From JACPTG01 sp964504135 (lineage in GTDB: Archaea; Nanobdellota; Nanobdellia; Woesearchaeales; UBA10216), in NCBI GenBank assembly GCA_964504135.1, contig CAZDCW010000005.1, positions 1 through 54,377 of the forward strand: a DNA stretch of 54,377 nt, given 5' to 3'. Shown here in pieces: positions 41,418 to 48,687 of the stretch. Each line of letters opens with the position of its first letter. Position 1 is the stretch's first letter. Both the position numbers and the translations under genes were made by a program. Below the pieces are notes generated by a model. That model did not search any database. It saw nothing but the letters and a program-made list of their open reading frames with translations, and was not told where the DNA came from.

Positions 41418-42513
41418 ATTCGGCGTCAGTTGATGAAAGCTTTCCTGCGTGCTCGTTAATCAGGCCTGATTCAATGTCCTCTACAGAGCCTGACTGGGAC
41501 TTGACCTCCTGGAAAAACTCGCTGGAGAGCGAATGTGTGTTTTTCAGGATGCAGTAGGCCCCTGCAGAATAGAATGATTCAAATATTTCCCTGAACCTTA
41601 TCTCTGAGGTCCTGCCTCCCTTGATGGTCCCGGACAGCCTGAGGCCGACCACAGCGCCTTCAAAGTCATTTGTCGCTGCCCGCTTAAGCAGGGCAGCTTC
41701 AACTTCCCTGGGAGTCATTCCGCTGCAGTCAAGCTTGAAGGAGGCAAAATCATGCACACTTAATGGGACATGCTCAAGCTTTATCTCGTCCGCGGCCTCA
41801 ACAATGTAGAAGCCTCCGTGGCCAAGCCTTTCAAGCTCGTCAAAGCTGTTTGGAAAGCCAGGCCCTGGAAAGGCTATGAGTCCGTAATCCTTTATCCTGG
41901 CTGAGAACTGGTGGTGTATGTGGCCTGCCGCATAATAGTTAAAGCCCTTCGGAAAGAAAGCCAGGGGGATGGCTTCCATCTGCTCAAGGTGGGGCGGCTT
42001 GAATTCCTCGATTCCGCTGTGCAGCATGAAAATCTTGAAGCCTTCAGCAGCCTCAAGCTGCTCCCTGAAAAGGTCCAGGTAGTATGACCGCTCGAGTCCT
42101 CCCTTCAGGCCAGGCAATCCTGCAATCTTTGCTCCTGTTTTTGCATCTTCTGTGAATTCAACAGTAAGCTTTCCACCCTCCTCCCTTTTTTTGGCCACAT
42201 TGACAAAAAGCCCTGCTCCCTCAAGCACGTCAAGCATGGTTCTTCCTGAGTGGCTGTAGTCATGGCTGCCTGGAATCACGTATACGGGTATTCCTGAGTC
42301 CTTGACCTGCTTTAGCTTGAGCACTGCTTCCTTCAGCGAATCAACATTCGGGACAGCAGTGTCAAAAAGGTCGCCTGATATCAGTATGAAGTCAACATTC
42401 CTCTGGATGCAGAGTTCCATGGCCTGCTTAAACGCAGCAGTGCTTGCCCCTGAAAGCTTTGGATGCCTCTGCCATGAGCCTATGTGGCAGTCAGAAAGGT
42501 GGGCGAATAGCAT
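41299..42513 (-). CDS. mre11: DNA repair exonuclease Mre11-like
   Basis: Metallophosphoesterase nuclease of the Mre11/SbcD family, acting in double-strand-break repair with Rad50. The 404 residues contain all phosphoesterase motifs: HLSDCHIGS (about 5), ISGDLFDTAVP (about 45), VIPGSHDYS (about 79), IFMLHSGIEE (about 159) and AAGHIHHQF (about 195). The C-terminal about 120 residues include a capping region and a helical tail suitable for Rad50 binding. Rad50 is not in the window. A TTTTTTATAA-type box (minus strand, near 42538) lies about 25 bp upstream. The 3' end overlaps the convergent I9-like gene. Confidence 0.93.
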   Translation of the reverse strand: MLFAHLSDCHIGSWQRHPKLSGASTAAFKQAMELCIQRNVDFILISGDLFDTAVPNVDSLKEAVLKLKQVKDSGIPVYVIPGSHDYSHSGRTMLDVLEGAGLFVNVAKKREEGGKLTVEFTEDAKTGAKIAGLPGLKGGLERSYYLDLFREQLEAAEGFKIFMLHSGIEEFKPPHLEQMEAIPLAFFPKGFNYYAAGHIHHQFSARIKDYGLIAFPGPGFPNSFDELERLGHGGFYIVEAADEIKLEHVPLSVHDFASFKLDCSGMTPREVEAALLKRAATNDFEGAVVGLRLSGTIKGGRTSEIRFREIFESFYSAGAYCILKNTHSLSSEFFQEVKSQSGSVEDIESGLINEHAGKLSSTDAEFTKSLLSALSAEKEEGERQADFESRLMADFDRLLSGLKL

Positions 42514-42534
42514 GGGCAGCAGAGGTCGGCGTGA

Positions 42535-43119
42535 TTATAAAAAATTGCCGCTACCAGAATCCCTGGACTGAACTAACTGCTGAGCGCAGCCCGAAATGCC
42601 TGCTATTATAATCAGCAGTATTATCAAGCTCAAAACCAAAATTACTTTCTTGCTTGGCCTCTTGGATAACACTATTAAAATAAGTGGCGCAATCATTGGC
42701 CAAAACAGATAAGTGAAAATGCCGATGGTTGGCTCTACGCCCCGGATTAAACCAACTTTGTATAACCAATACGAAAGCCCGTAACCTGCATAAAAAAGGA
42801 CAATTAGAATTAGCCCGGCAATTGTTCCAATATTCAAGTCATTTGTTGTTGCCCCGACATAAATTGCTGCTGAAAGGGCCAAAAATAAGACGCACAAAAC
42901 CCAAAACTTCCAGGTTGTGAAAGGGAAGAACTCAGTTTTGCCTCGCCTCAGGAAAATTATCAATCCAATCCATAAAAATGATGTTAAAGCCAGCAGGAAT
43001 AGTTGTTGACTGTAATCCCAATCATGACGGGCAACTACTGCGAAGATGGCAACAAAAGTGAGCAATCCTGCAATTAACCCTTTTTTGGTTCCTGAGAGTG
43101 CAGGCTGACCCTTAACCAT
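42535..43119 (-). CDS. Multi-pass membrane protein of unknown function
   Basis: 194 residues, dominated by hydrophobic stretches: LIAGLLTFVAIFAVVA, LFLLALTSFLWIGLIIFL, FWVLCVLFLALSAAIYVG, TIAGLILIVLFYAGYGL, GIFTYLFWPMIAPLILIVL and VILVLSLIILLIIIAGI, about six membrane helices. No conserved motif is recognised. The start at 43119 (MVKGQPALSG) is chosen because a TTTTATC box is centred about 26 bp upstream; the in-frame ATG at 43125 is the alternative. The hydrophilic tail ends SRDSGSGNFL. Its left end lies 21 bp from mre11, with the mre11 promoter inside this gene's 3' end. Confidence 0.7.
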   Translation of the reverse strand: MVKGQPALSGTKKGLIAGLLTFVAIFAVVARHDWDYSQQLFLLALTSFLWIGLIIFLRRGKTEFFPFTTWKFWVLCVLFLALSAAIYVGATTNDLNIGTIAGLILIVLFYAGYGLSYWLYKVGLIRGVEPTIGIFTYLFWPMIAPLILIVLSKRPSKKVILVLSLIILLIIIAGISGCAQQLVQSRDSGSGNFL

Positions 43120-43175
43120 GCACATTTCTAAGGATCATCAGATAAAAGACTTTCTGTTTTCGGCTTCAGTTTCCA

Positions 43176-43643
43176 TCACTTCGATGGGGAAGGCGTTGCA
43201 AGCGGTTCAGGCTTCTTTGCCGGAAACCCATCGTACAGGCCTAGGTTGGGGTTTTGGTAAAAAGTGATTCTATAGGAAGCCCCCTCCTCAAGCATGACTT
43301 CATCCAGTCTTCCCACAAAATAAATTCGCTTTTCAACCCCGTCAGGAGCGCACATTACAGTTGAAACGCTGCCTCTCCTGCTGCCAAGGATGCTTAAAGC
43401 CGCAAACCCGACATTCCTCTCAATGAGCTCATGTGTCCGCTCAACCCTGCAGTCCAGGTCCACTGTTGGAGGCGGGGTTGGTGTGGGCGTTGCCGTTGGT
43501 GTGGGAGTTACGGTTGGTGTGGGAATCGCGGTTGCAGTTGATAAAGGCCCTGGCGTGGGAGCTGGCTGGCCTTGGCCGCTGCAGGCTGCAACTGCCAAAG
43601 CCAGACATCCTGCTGCGAGTAAATTGCGAAAATAAGCAGACAT
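43176..43643 (-). CDS. Secreted lipoprotein-like protein with Thr-Pro stalk
   Basis: 155 residues. The N-terminus FRNLLAAGCLALAVAACSG is a signal peptide ending in a lipobox-like AVAAC. A Thr-Pro-rich stalk follows (about residues 25-62; PTPTVTPTPTATPTPTPPP), likely O-glycosylated and surface-exposed. The remaining about 90 residues form a small globular domain with two cysteines (DLDCRVER, TVMCAPDG) and a second Pro-rich tail. No family is recognised. Start 43643 is preferred over the TTG at 43664 because a TTTTTATAT-type box is centred about 25 bp upstream. Confidence 0.7.
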   Translation of the reverse strand: MSAYFRNLLAAGCLALAVAACSGQGQPAPTPGPLSTATAIPTPTVTPTPTATPTPTPPPTVDLDCRVERTHELIERNVGFAALSILGSRRGSVSTVMCAPDGVEKRIYFVGRLDEVMLEEGASYRITFYQNPNLGLYDGFPAKKPEPLATPSPSK

Positions 43644-43674
43644 AGCGCTGGGAATTCTCGGCAATATAAAAAGA

Positions 43675-44100
43675 TTATCGCCTGGTTGATGCAGCTTCAG
43701 GCAGCTTATGCCTTTCCTGGACCTCCTGGCATGACTGTAGCATTGTCATTAGCAGGGCAAGCGGCCTAAGCCTCCTCTCATGGCCCCTGGTGAATGGCCT
43801 TGGACCTTGGACAGTGGCGAAGTACTCGCGAATCGCTCCTTCAAGGTCGCGTCCGCTGATGTCCTCTGCGCTTCTGACTATCCGCCTCATCCTCGCCAGC
43901 GGCATGGTTGCTGAATCAGGCCCTTCAGGAAGTTCAGCCAGCCTGCTGAAGTATTCGCCTGAGCTTTCCAGGTAATTTCTGAATAAGGCGGCGTGGCTAT
44001 GCTGCGAGCCCTTCACGCATGATTTGTACCGTTCCGTTAACTCCTTCAGAAGCCCTGCCGCAGTTGCTGCAATTTCTTCCGGTGGACTTCCATATGCCAT
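43675..44100 (-). CDS. Hypothetical helical protein
   Basis: 141 residues starting MAYGSPPEEIAATAAGLLKEL; mostly charged and helical, with no signal peptide, membrane segment or known motif. The ATG at 44100 lies about 27 bp after a CTATAAAT box (44123-44130 on the minus strand); the in-frame ATG at 44115 is too close to it. It is encoded back to back with the S13 operon. Function is not recognisable. Confidence 0.6.
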   Translation of the reverse strand: MAYGSPPEEIAATAAGLLKELTERYKSCVKGSQHSHAALFRNYLESSGEYFSRLAELPEGPDSATMPLARMRRIVRSAEDISGRDLEGAIREYFATVQGPRPFTRGHERRLRPLALLMTMLQSCQEVQERHKLPEAASTRR

Positions 44101-44160
44101 GAACGCAGAAAACATTATGCATATTTATAGGTGAAAGTTGAACCCGCTTGACGAAAGCAA

Positions 44161-44171
44161 CCTTTAAATAC
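44161..44171 (+). promoter_or_regulatory. TATA-like box of the S13 operon
   Basis: CCTTTAAATAC centred near 44166, about 104 bp before the S13 ATG. Unlike most genes in this window this implies a leader of about 78 nt. Confidence 0.65.
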
Positions 44172-44185
44172 CACTGCATAATCCC

Positions 44186-44269
44186 CCCTCGGATAAGCCC
44201 GAGTGAGCCGGAGACGGCAAGCGACTGAGGGCCAGGCAGCTGGACTCTATTCTCGGGACTGTTTGTAAA
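44186..44269 (+). promoter_or_regulatory. Structured 5' leader of the S13-S4-S11 operon
   Basis: The leader contains a GCCG-GAGA-CGGC hairpin with a GNRA tetraloop (44207-44218). It also holds two competing outer pairings: CCCTC (44186-44190) with GAGGG (44227-44231), and CCCGAG (44198-44203) with CTCGGG (44252-44257). Mutually exclusive stems before a ribosomal protein gene suggest autoregulation. The E. coli alpha operon, whose S13 leader is bound by S4, is the natural comparison, and S4 is the second gene here. No sequence homology to that leader is claimed. Confidence 0.5.
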
Positions 44270-44743
44270 ATGGATGAAAAGGAAAATTTCAGGTATCTTG
44301 TAAGGGTGGCTAATACAGACCTTGATGGCAACAAGCAGGTGGCCGCCGCGTTAAGGAAGATTAAAGGCGTATCATACTCTTTTGCTGCAGCTGTTTGCTC
44401 GCTTAGCAGCGTAGACAGGATGAAGAAGGCAGGAATCCTCACAGATGAGGAGGTTAAGAGCCTTGAGATGAACATTAGGAATGCTCCTGAGCTGATGCCT
44501 GCGTGGATGCTCAACAGGAGGAAGGACGTTGATGACGGGTTGAACAAGCACCTTTTGACAACAGACCTTGCATATTCGCTTGAGAATGACATAAAGCTCA
44601 TGAAGAAGATAAGGAGCTACAGGGGGATAAGGCATGGAATGGCCGCTCCTGTAAGGGGCCAGCGCACAAGGAGCAATTTCAGGAGGAACAAGGGGAAGGT
44701 TCTTGGAGTGGTGAAGAAAAAGGTGAGCGGCAAGACGCAGTAA
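44270..44743 (+). CDS. rps13: 30S ribosomal protein S13 (uS13)
   Basis: Head protein of the small subunit contacting P-site tRNA and the B1 bridges. 157 residues: NFRYLVRVANTDLDGNKQV start, helix-hairpin-helix region IKGVSYSFAAAVC, and the basic C-terminal tail RSYRGIRHGMAAPVRGQRTRSNFRRNKGK, which carries the SYRG.RH...PVRGQRT hallmark. Length is archaeal type. First gene of the operon, with a structured leader; S4 starts 1 bp after its stop. Confidence 0.97.
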   Translation: MDEKENFRYLVRVANTDLDGNKQVAAALRKIKGVSYSFAAAVCSLSSVDRMKKAGILTDEEVKSLEMNIRNAPELMPAWMLNRRKDVDDGLNKHLLTTDLAYSLENDIKLMKKIRSYRGIRHGMAAPVRGQRTRSNFRRNKGKVLGVVKKKVSGKTQ

Positions 44744-44744
44744 T

Positions 44745-45248
44745 ATGGGAGACCCCCGGAAGATTAAGAGGAAGTATTCAACGCCCAGCCACTTGTGGCA
44801 GAAGGCAAGGATAGATGATGAAAGGGCGCTGATAAATGAGTATGGCCTCTCCAACAAGAGGGAGATTTGGAAGGCAAGTTCGCAGCTTAAGACATTCACG
44901 TCCCAGGCAAAGAAGCTAATTGCAGAGAAGACGCCGCAGTCAGGCAAGGAAAGAGAGCAGCTGCTTAGCCGGCTCTCGTCGCTTGGCCTTCTGAAGAGCA
45001 GGAGCCTTGAGTCTGTGCTGGACATAACAATCAAGAACATCCTTGACAGGAGGCTGCAGTCAGTGCTGGTCAGGAAGAGCCTTGCAAGGACTTCCAGCCA
45101 GTCAAGGCAGATGATAACTCATTCGCATGTCGTTGTCGGAGACAGGAAAATTACAGCTCCGTCATATCTTGTCAGGACTGACGAGGAGGATAAGATCGGG
45201 TTTGCTGAAAGGTCGCCTTTTGCAAAGGCAGACCACCCTGAAAGGTGA
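44745..45248 (+). CDS. rps4: 30S ribosomal protein S4 (uS4)
   Basis: Primary 16S rRNA-binding protein that nucleates 30S assembly. 167 residues, archaeal length, with MGDPRKIKRKYSTPSHLW at the start and the S4 domain at about 100-160 (LARTSSQSRQMITHSHVVVGDRKITAPSYLV). It lies between S13 and S11 in the classical archaeal order. It is the candidate regulator for the structured leader upstream. Confidence 0.97.
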   Translation: MGDPRKIKRKYSTPSHLWQKARIDDERALINEYGLSNKREIWKASSQLKTFTSQAKKLIAEKTPQSGKEREQLLSRLSSLGLLKSRSLESVLDITIKNILDRRLQSVLVRKSLARTSSQSRQMITHSHVVVGDRKITAPSYLVRTDEEDKIGFAERSPFAKADHPER

Positions 45249-45250
45249 AA

Positions 45251-45649
45251 ATGGCAAGGCAGGATACGAGGTGGGGAATAGCGCACATTTTCTCCAGCTA
45301 TAACAACACCATTATACACATTACTGACGTTACAGGGACTGAGACTATAAGCAAGGCATCAGGAGGCATGGTAGTTAAGGCAGACAGGATGGAGAGTTCG
45401 CCGACAGCTGCAATGATAGCCGCAAAGAAGGCGGCGGAGACTGCATTCGAAAAAGGGATTACAGGGATACATGTAAAGATAAAGGCTCCTGGAGGCCATG
45501 ACGGCCCAAGCAACCCCGGGCCAGGGGCGCAGGCAGCCGTGAGGGCGCTTTCAAGGATGGGGCTGAAGATTGGCATTATTGAGGATGTCACGCCAATACC
45601 CCATGACGGCTGCAGGAAGAAAGGCGGTAAAAGGGGAAGGAGAGTGTGA
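45251..45649 (+). CDS. rps11: 30S ribosomal protein S11 (uS11)
   Basis: Platform protein of the small subunit near the E site and mRNA exit. 132 residues with the conserved WGIAHIFSSYNNTIIHITD, KASGGMVVKADRMESSPTAAM and C-terminal IPHDGCRKKGGKRGRRV. The ATG at 45251 follows GGTGA by 2 nt; the in-frame GTG at 45245 is part of that ribosome-binding site. This GGTGA pattern recurs at internal operon genes in this window. Confidence 0.97.
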   Translation: MARQDTRWGIAHIFSSYNNTIIHITDVTGTETISKASGGMVVKADRMESSPTAAMIAAKKAAETAFEKGITGIHVKIKAPGGHDGPSNPGPGAQAAVRALSRMGLKIGIIEDVTPIPHDGCRKKGGKRGRRV

Positions 45650-45652
45650 GAA

Positions 45653-46441
45653 ATGGAGATTGAAGTCTTGGACTATGATAGGAAGGCGAACAGGCTTTGC
45701 GTGCTTGTTACAGGCTCTGACTCTGCTATGGTTAACGCCATTAGGCGCATGGCAATGGAGGAAGTCCAGGTTCTTGCGATTGAGGATGTGGAGATACGGA
45801 AGAACAGCTCAGTGCTGTATGATGAGATGGTCGCGCTCAGGCTCGGCCTTGTCCCGCTGAAGACAGAGCTCGAAGATTATGTCCTTCCTGAGGAATGCAA
45901 GTGCAATGGCGCAGGCTGCGCAAGATGCCAGGCAAAGCTGTCCTTAAGCTCGGCAGAGGCAGGATACGTGTATTCAGAGGAGTTGAAGTCAAAGGACCCC
46001 AAGGTCAAGCCTGTGCACGGTAAAATGCCTATAGTAAAGCTTCTCAAGGGCCAGAAGATTGAGGTTGAGGCCACAGCAGTGCTTGGAAAGGGAAGGCAGC
46101 ATGCAAAGTGGAGCCCTGGCCTTGTTTACTACAAGCACTATCCGCAGATAAAAGTTACAGGAGAGATAAAGGATTCAGGGCTGGTTGAGCGGTATCCGAA
46201 TATATTCACCGCTAAGGCAGGCAGGGTATCTGTGGATGAAAGGGAGCTGGCGAAGAGCCATATAAGCGACGCAATAGAGGAACTCACTGGCGGCGCTGTA
46301 AAGGCAGAGGAAAAGGAAAACGATTTCGTGCTCTTCGTGGAGTCATGGGGCCAGCTGGAATGCAGGGAAATACTCAGGCAGGCCATGGCCATATACGGGG
46401 AAAAGCTGGAGCAGCTTCAGAAGGAGCTGGGTAAAAAATAA
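45653..46441 (+). CDS. rpo3: RNA polymerase subunit D (Rpo3)
   Basis: Assembly-platform subunit of archaeal RNA polymerase (alpha/Rpb3 homologue). 262 residues: N-terminal dimerisation domain ending and restarting around NAIRRMAMEEVQVLAIEDVEI, a ferredoxin-like insertion with CKCNGAGCARC (about residues 82-92), and the C-terminal dimerisation helix. Four cysteines are in place for an iron-sulfur or structural metal site. S11 ends 3 bp upstream and a tRNA-Leu follows 3 bp downstream, so the tRNA must be cut from the operon transcript or have its own promoter. Confidence 0.96.
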   Translation: MEIEVLDYDRKANRLCVLVTGSDSAMVNAIRRMAMEEVQVLAIEDVEIRKNSSVLYDEMVALRLGLVPLKTELEDYVLPEECKCNGAGCARCQAKLSLSSAEAGYVYSEELKSKDPKVKPVHGKMPIVKLLKGQKIEVEATAVLGKGRQHAKWSPGLVYYKHYPQIKVTGEIKDSGLVERYPNIFTAKAGRVSVDERELAKSHISDAIEELTGGAVKAEEKENDFVLFVESWGQLECREILRQAMAIYGEKLEQLQKELGKK

Positions 46442-46444
46442 GAT

Positions 46445-46561
46445 GCGGGGGTGGCAGAGCCTGGCCAAATGCGCAAATTCATGCGAGCAGATGCGTATGG
46501 AGCTTAGGGTTGAGGGCCTTGTCCCTTAGTGGGTGCGCGAGTTCGAATCTCGTCCCCCGCA
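46445..46561 (+). tRNA. tRNA-Leu (anticodon GAG) with a 31-nt non-canonical intron
   Basis: Acceptor stem GCGGGGG (46445-46451) with CCCCCGC (46554-46560), discriminator A 46561, D-arm GCA...TGC, long class II variable arm (46522-46536), T-arm GCGAG-TTCGAAT-CTCGT (46537-46553). CCA is not encoded. The anticodon loop TTGAGGG holds GAG at 46512-46514. The 5' strand of the anticodon stem is complete only if CAA (46474-46476) is joined to GG (46508-46509), giving CAAGG pairing perfectly with CCTTG. The 31 nt between them (46477-46507) would be an intron at position 29/30. It folds into a hairpin (46478-46485 with 46494-46501). Location between rpo3 and L18e is the common archaeal arrangement. Confidence 0.92.
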
Positions 46562-46571
46562 TTGTAATAAA

Positions 46572-46928
46572 ATGAGAACAGGACCTACAAACGAGCAGCT
46601 GAGGCGGCTTATTGAGGAATTGAGGAAGAAGGCTTATGCAGAGAAGGCAATGCTCTGGAAGAGGATAGCCGCTGACCTTGAGAGGCCGACAAGGAACAGG
46701 CGGGCTGTTAATCTTTCAAGGATAAACAGGCACGCTGCAGAGGGCGAGACTGTTGTTGTGCCTGGAAAGGTGCTTAGCTCAGGCGTGCTTGAGAAGCCCG
46801 TTATAATCGCAGCGTGGAGCTTCTCCAGGCAGGCAGAGGAAAAAATATCAAAGGCAAACGCAAAGTCCATGACAATCGCAGAGCTCATGAGCTCTTCAGA
46901 CGGCAAGAATGTGAGGATTATAGGATGA
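46572..46928 (+). CDS. rpl18e: 50S ribosomal protein L18e (eL18)
   Basis: Archaeal/eukaryotic large-subunit protein. 118 residues: MRTGPTNEQLRRLIEEL start, KRIAADLERPTRNRRAVNLSRINRHA, the VVVPGKVLSSGVLEKPVIIAAWSFS core. The start at 46572 follows the tRNA by 10 bp; upstream in-frame codons lie inside the tRNA and are excluded. The stop overlaps L13 by 4 bp. Confidence 0.96.
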   Translation: MRTGPTNEQLRRLIEELRKKAYAEKAMLWKRIAADLERPTRNRRAVNLSRINRHAAEGETVVVPGKVLSSGVLEKPVIIAAWSFSRQAEEKISKANAKSMTIAELMSSSDGKNVRIIG

Positions 46929-47332
46929 TAATCGACGCTTCAGGCTTGATACTTGGGAGGATGGCTACAGTGGCTGCGAAAAAGGCGTTGGGTGGCGAGG
47001 AGGTTGTTATAGTCAACTCAGAAAAGGCGGTTATAACCGGCAGGAAAAAGGACATATTGCTTAAGCACAGGCTGAGGACAGAGCTTGGCCAGCCTACGCA
47101 GGGCCCGTTTTTCCAGAAAAGGCCTGACCTCTATGTTAGAAGGGCTATCAGAGGGATGGTGCCAAGGAAAAAGGCAAGGGGAAGGGACGCTTTTAGGAAA
47201 GTCAGGTGCTTCATTGGCATGCCTGCTGAGTACAGCGGAAAGGTGGAGACAATTGAGGCAGCTGGCATAGAAAAGTCAAACGCAAGAAACTTTATAACTG
47301 TGAGGGAGCTTTGCAGGCTTATAGCAAAATGA
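46925..47332 (+). CDS. rpl13: 50S ribosomal protein L13 (uL13)
   Basis: Large-subunit assembly protein. 135 residues starting MIIDASGLILGRMATVAAKKAL, with VIVNSEKAVITGRKKD and the conserved RPDLYVRRAIRGMVPRKKARGRDAF block. The ATG overlaps the L18e stop (ATGA) and its own stop overlaps the S9 start, so L18e-L13-S9 are translated as a coupled series. Confidence 0.96.
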   Translation: MIIDASGLILGRMATVAAKKALGGEEVVIVNSEKAVITGRKKDILLKHRLRTELGQPTQGPFFQKRPDLYVRRAIRGMVPRKKARGRDAFRKVRCFIGMPAEYSGKVETIEAAGIEKSNARNFITVRELCRLIAK

Positions 47333-47739
47333 CGGCAGTTAAGCTGGTTAACACTTCAGGAAAGAGGAAGAAGGCAGTCGCAAGGTCTGTCTTAAAGCCT
47401 GGAAATGGCGAGGTAAGGATAAACGGTGTGCTGCTTGAGGCATACCAGCCAAAGCTTGCAAGGATGAAAATAATGGAGCCCATTCTGATGGCAGGGGATG
47501 GAGCTTCAAAGGTGGACATAAAAGTCAATGTAAGGGGCGGCGGCATTTTCAGCCAGGCTGAGGCTGCCAGGCTCACGATAGCCAGGGCGCTTATTGACCA
47601 CACCAAGGATAAGGACCTGGAAAAGGAATTCCTGAAGTACGACAGGCACCTTCTTGTTGCTGACGTAAGGCAGAGGGAGGATAGGAAGCCGAACAGTGCC
47701 GGAAAGGCAAGGGCAAAGACGCAGAAGAGTTACAGGTAA
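47329..47739 (+). CDS. rps9: 30S ribosomal protein S9 (uS9)
   Basis: Small-subunit head protein whose C-terminal tail reaches P-site tRNA. 136 residues: VNTSGKRKKAVARSVLKPGNG, INGVLLEAYQPKLARMKIMEP, VNVRGGGIFSQAEAARLTIARAL and the basic end GKARAKTQKSYR, the usual K-S-Y-R terminus. ATG at 47329 overlaps the L13 stop. Confidence 0.96.
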   Translation: MTAVKLVNTSGKRKKAVARSVLKPGNGEVRINGVLLEAYQPKLARMKIMEPILMAGDGASKVDIKVNVRGGGIFSQAEAARLTIARALIDHTKDKDLEKEFLKYDRHLLVADVRQREDRKPNSAGKARAKTQKSYR

Positions 47740-47788
47740 GCATGATTTACGCGATATTTGGCATATGCGATGCCATGGGGGGAAGGGC

Positions 47789-47986
47789 ATGATAATACCT
47801 CTTCGATGCTGGAGCTGCGGCAAGCCGGTAGGGCATTTATACGAGCAGTACAGGGAGCGCCTGCAGAAAGGCGAAGACAGGAAGAAGATTCTTGACGACC
47901 TCGGCCTTGAAAGGTACTGCTGTAGGGGCGTGATGCTTGGCCATGTTGACCTGGTTGACACTGCTGCCCAGTTCAAGAAGGCCTGA
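47789..47986 (+). CDS. rpo10: RNA polymerase subunit N (Rpo10)
   Basis: Small zinc-binding RNA polymerase subunit that helps join Rpo3 to the core. 65 residues, the normal size: MIIPLRCWSCGKPVGHLYEQY with the CxxC, and the atypical CC pair in LERYCCRGVMLGHVDL. A purine-rich GGGGGGAAGG precedes the start. The usual neighbour Rpo6 (rpoK) does not follow; a toxin-antitoxin pair is found instead. A 16-codon frame (47742-47792) overlaps the start and might couple translation. Confidence 0.95.
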   Translation: MIIPLRCWSCGKPVGHLYEQYRERLQKGEDRKKILDDLGLERYCCRGVMLGHVDLVDTAAQFKKA

Positions 47987-48005
47987 GGAAGGATTCTGTT
48001 GCCAA

Positions 48006-48016
48006 AGCTTTAAATA
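48006..48016 (+). promoter_or_regulatory. TATA-like box of the second vapBC pair
   Basis: GCTTTAAATAC centred about 28 bp before the ATG at 48039. This selects that start over an in-frame upstream codon and implies a leaderless message. Confidence 0.6.
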
Positions 48017-48038
48017 CTAGTTGTACTTGTTTTACCTT

Positions 48039-48272
48039 ATGGGTAGGATACAGGTAACGATAAAGAATGTGGATGAGGATGCGTTCAGCGAGCTTAAGGC
48101 TGAGGCTGCAAGATGGAAGATGCCCGTAGGGGCTGCCCTTTCACTGGCCATAGAAAGGTGGCTTGCTGAATCAAAAAAGCCAAAGCTCAAACTAAGCAAG
48201 TGGAAAACAGAGAAGGGAAACGGAAAGACCACCTTTTATAGTGAGCAGGTGGATGAGATTCTTTATGGGTGA
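48039..48272 (+). CDS. Ribbon-helix-helix/VapB-like antitoxin (candidate)
   Basis: 77 residues: MGRIQVTIKNVDEDAFSELKAEAARWKMPVGAALSLAIERWL has the strand-helix-helix pattern of ribbon-helix-helix DNA-binding proteins. It is followed by a basic, disordered-looking tail (KKPKLKLSKWKTEKGNGK) that would contact a toxin. It is followed at once by a PIN-domain gene. The pairing gives the functional guess; sequence similarity alone would be weak. Confidence 0.75.
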   Translation: MGRIQVTIKNVDEDAFSELKAEAARWKMPVGAALSLAIERWLAESKKPKLKLSKWKTEKGNGKTTFYSEQVDEILYG

Positions 48273-48276
48273 CCGT

Positions 48277-48675
48277 ATGCCTGTTTTTCTTGACGCAAGT
48301 TACCTCCTGGCGGTTTACATAGAAACAGACGTACACCACAAAAGGGCCGTCGAGTTGTCAAAGGCGATTGAAGAAGATGAACACTGCCGGGCGGTGACCT
48401 CAGCCGATGTATTTGATGAGGTTTTGTCTGTAACGCTCAGAAAATTCGGTAAGGAAAGCGCAAGAACCGCGGGAAGGCAAATTAAGGGGACCTTTTACAT
48501 AATCCATGCAGATATCCATACTTTTGAGGTGGCTTACAGGATTTTTGATTCCTCGAACGAGCCGTTCAGCTTTACAGATTGCACTACGCAGGCAATAATG
48601 CGCATGGGCCAAATCCGCCGAATTGCAACTTTCGACAAGCTTTTTGAAAAGCTAGACCTAGAAGTTATAGCTTAA
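48277..48675 (+). CDS. VapC-like PIN-domain ribonuclease toxin
   Basis: 132 residues. PIN acidic residues: PVFLDASYLLAVYI (Asp5), SADVFDEVLSVTL (Asp/Glu about 45-49), FSFTDCTTQAIMR (Asp about 96) and IATFDKLFEK (Asp about 114). It probably cleaves a specific RNA when released from the upstream antitoxin. The ATG at 48277 is chosen because GGTGA lies 4 nt upstream, overlapping the antitoxin stop; the in-frame ATG at 48265 is the alternative. It differs from the other PIN toxin in the window by lacking a zinc insertion. Confidence 0.85.
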   Translation: MPVFLDASYLLAVYIETDVHHKRAVELSKAIEEDEHCRAVTSADVFDEVLSVTLRKFGKESARTAGRQIKGTFYIIHADIHTFEVAYRIFDSSNEPFSFTDCTTQAIMRMGQIRRIATFDKLFEKLDLEVIA

Positions 48676-48687
48676 ACATGAACCGAT

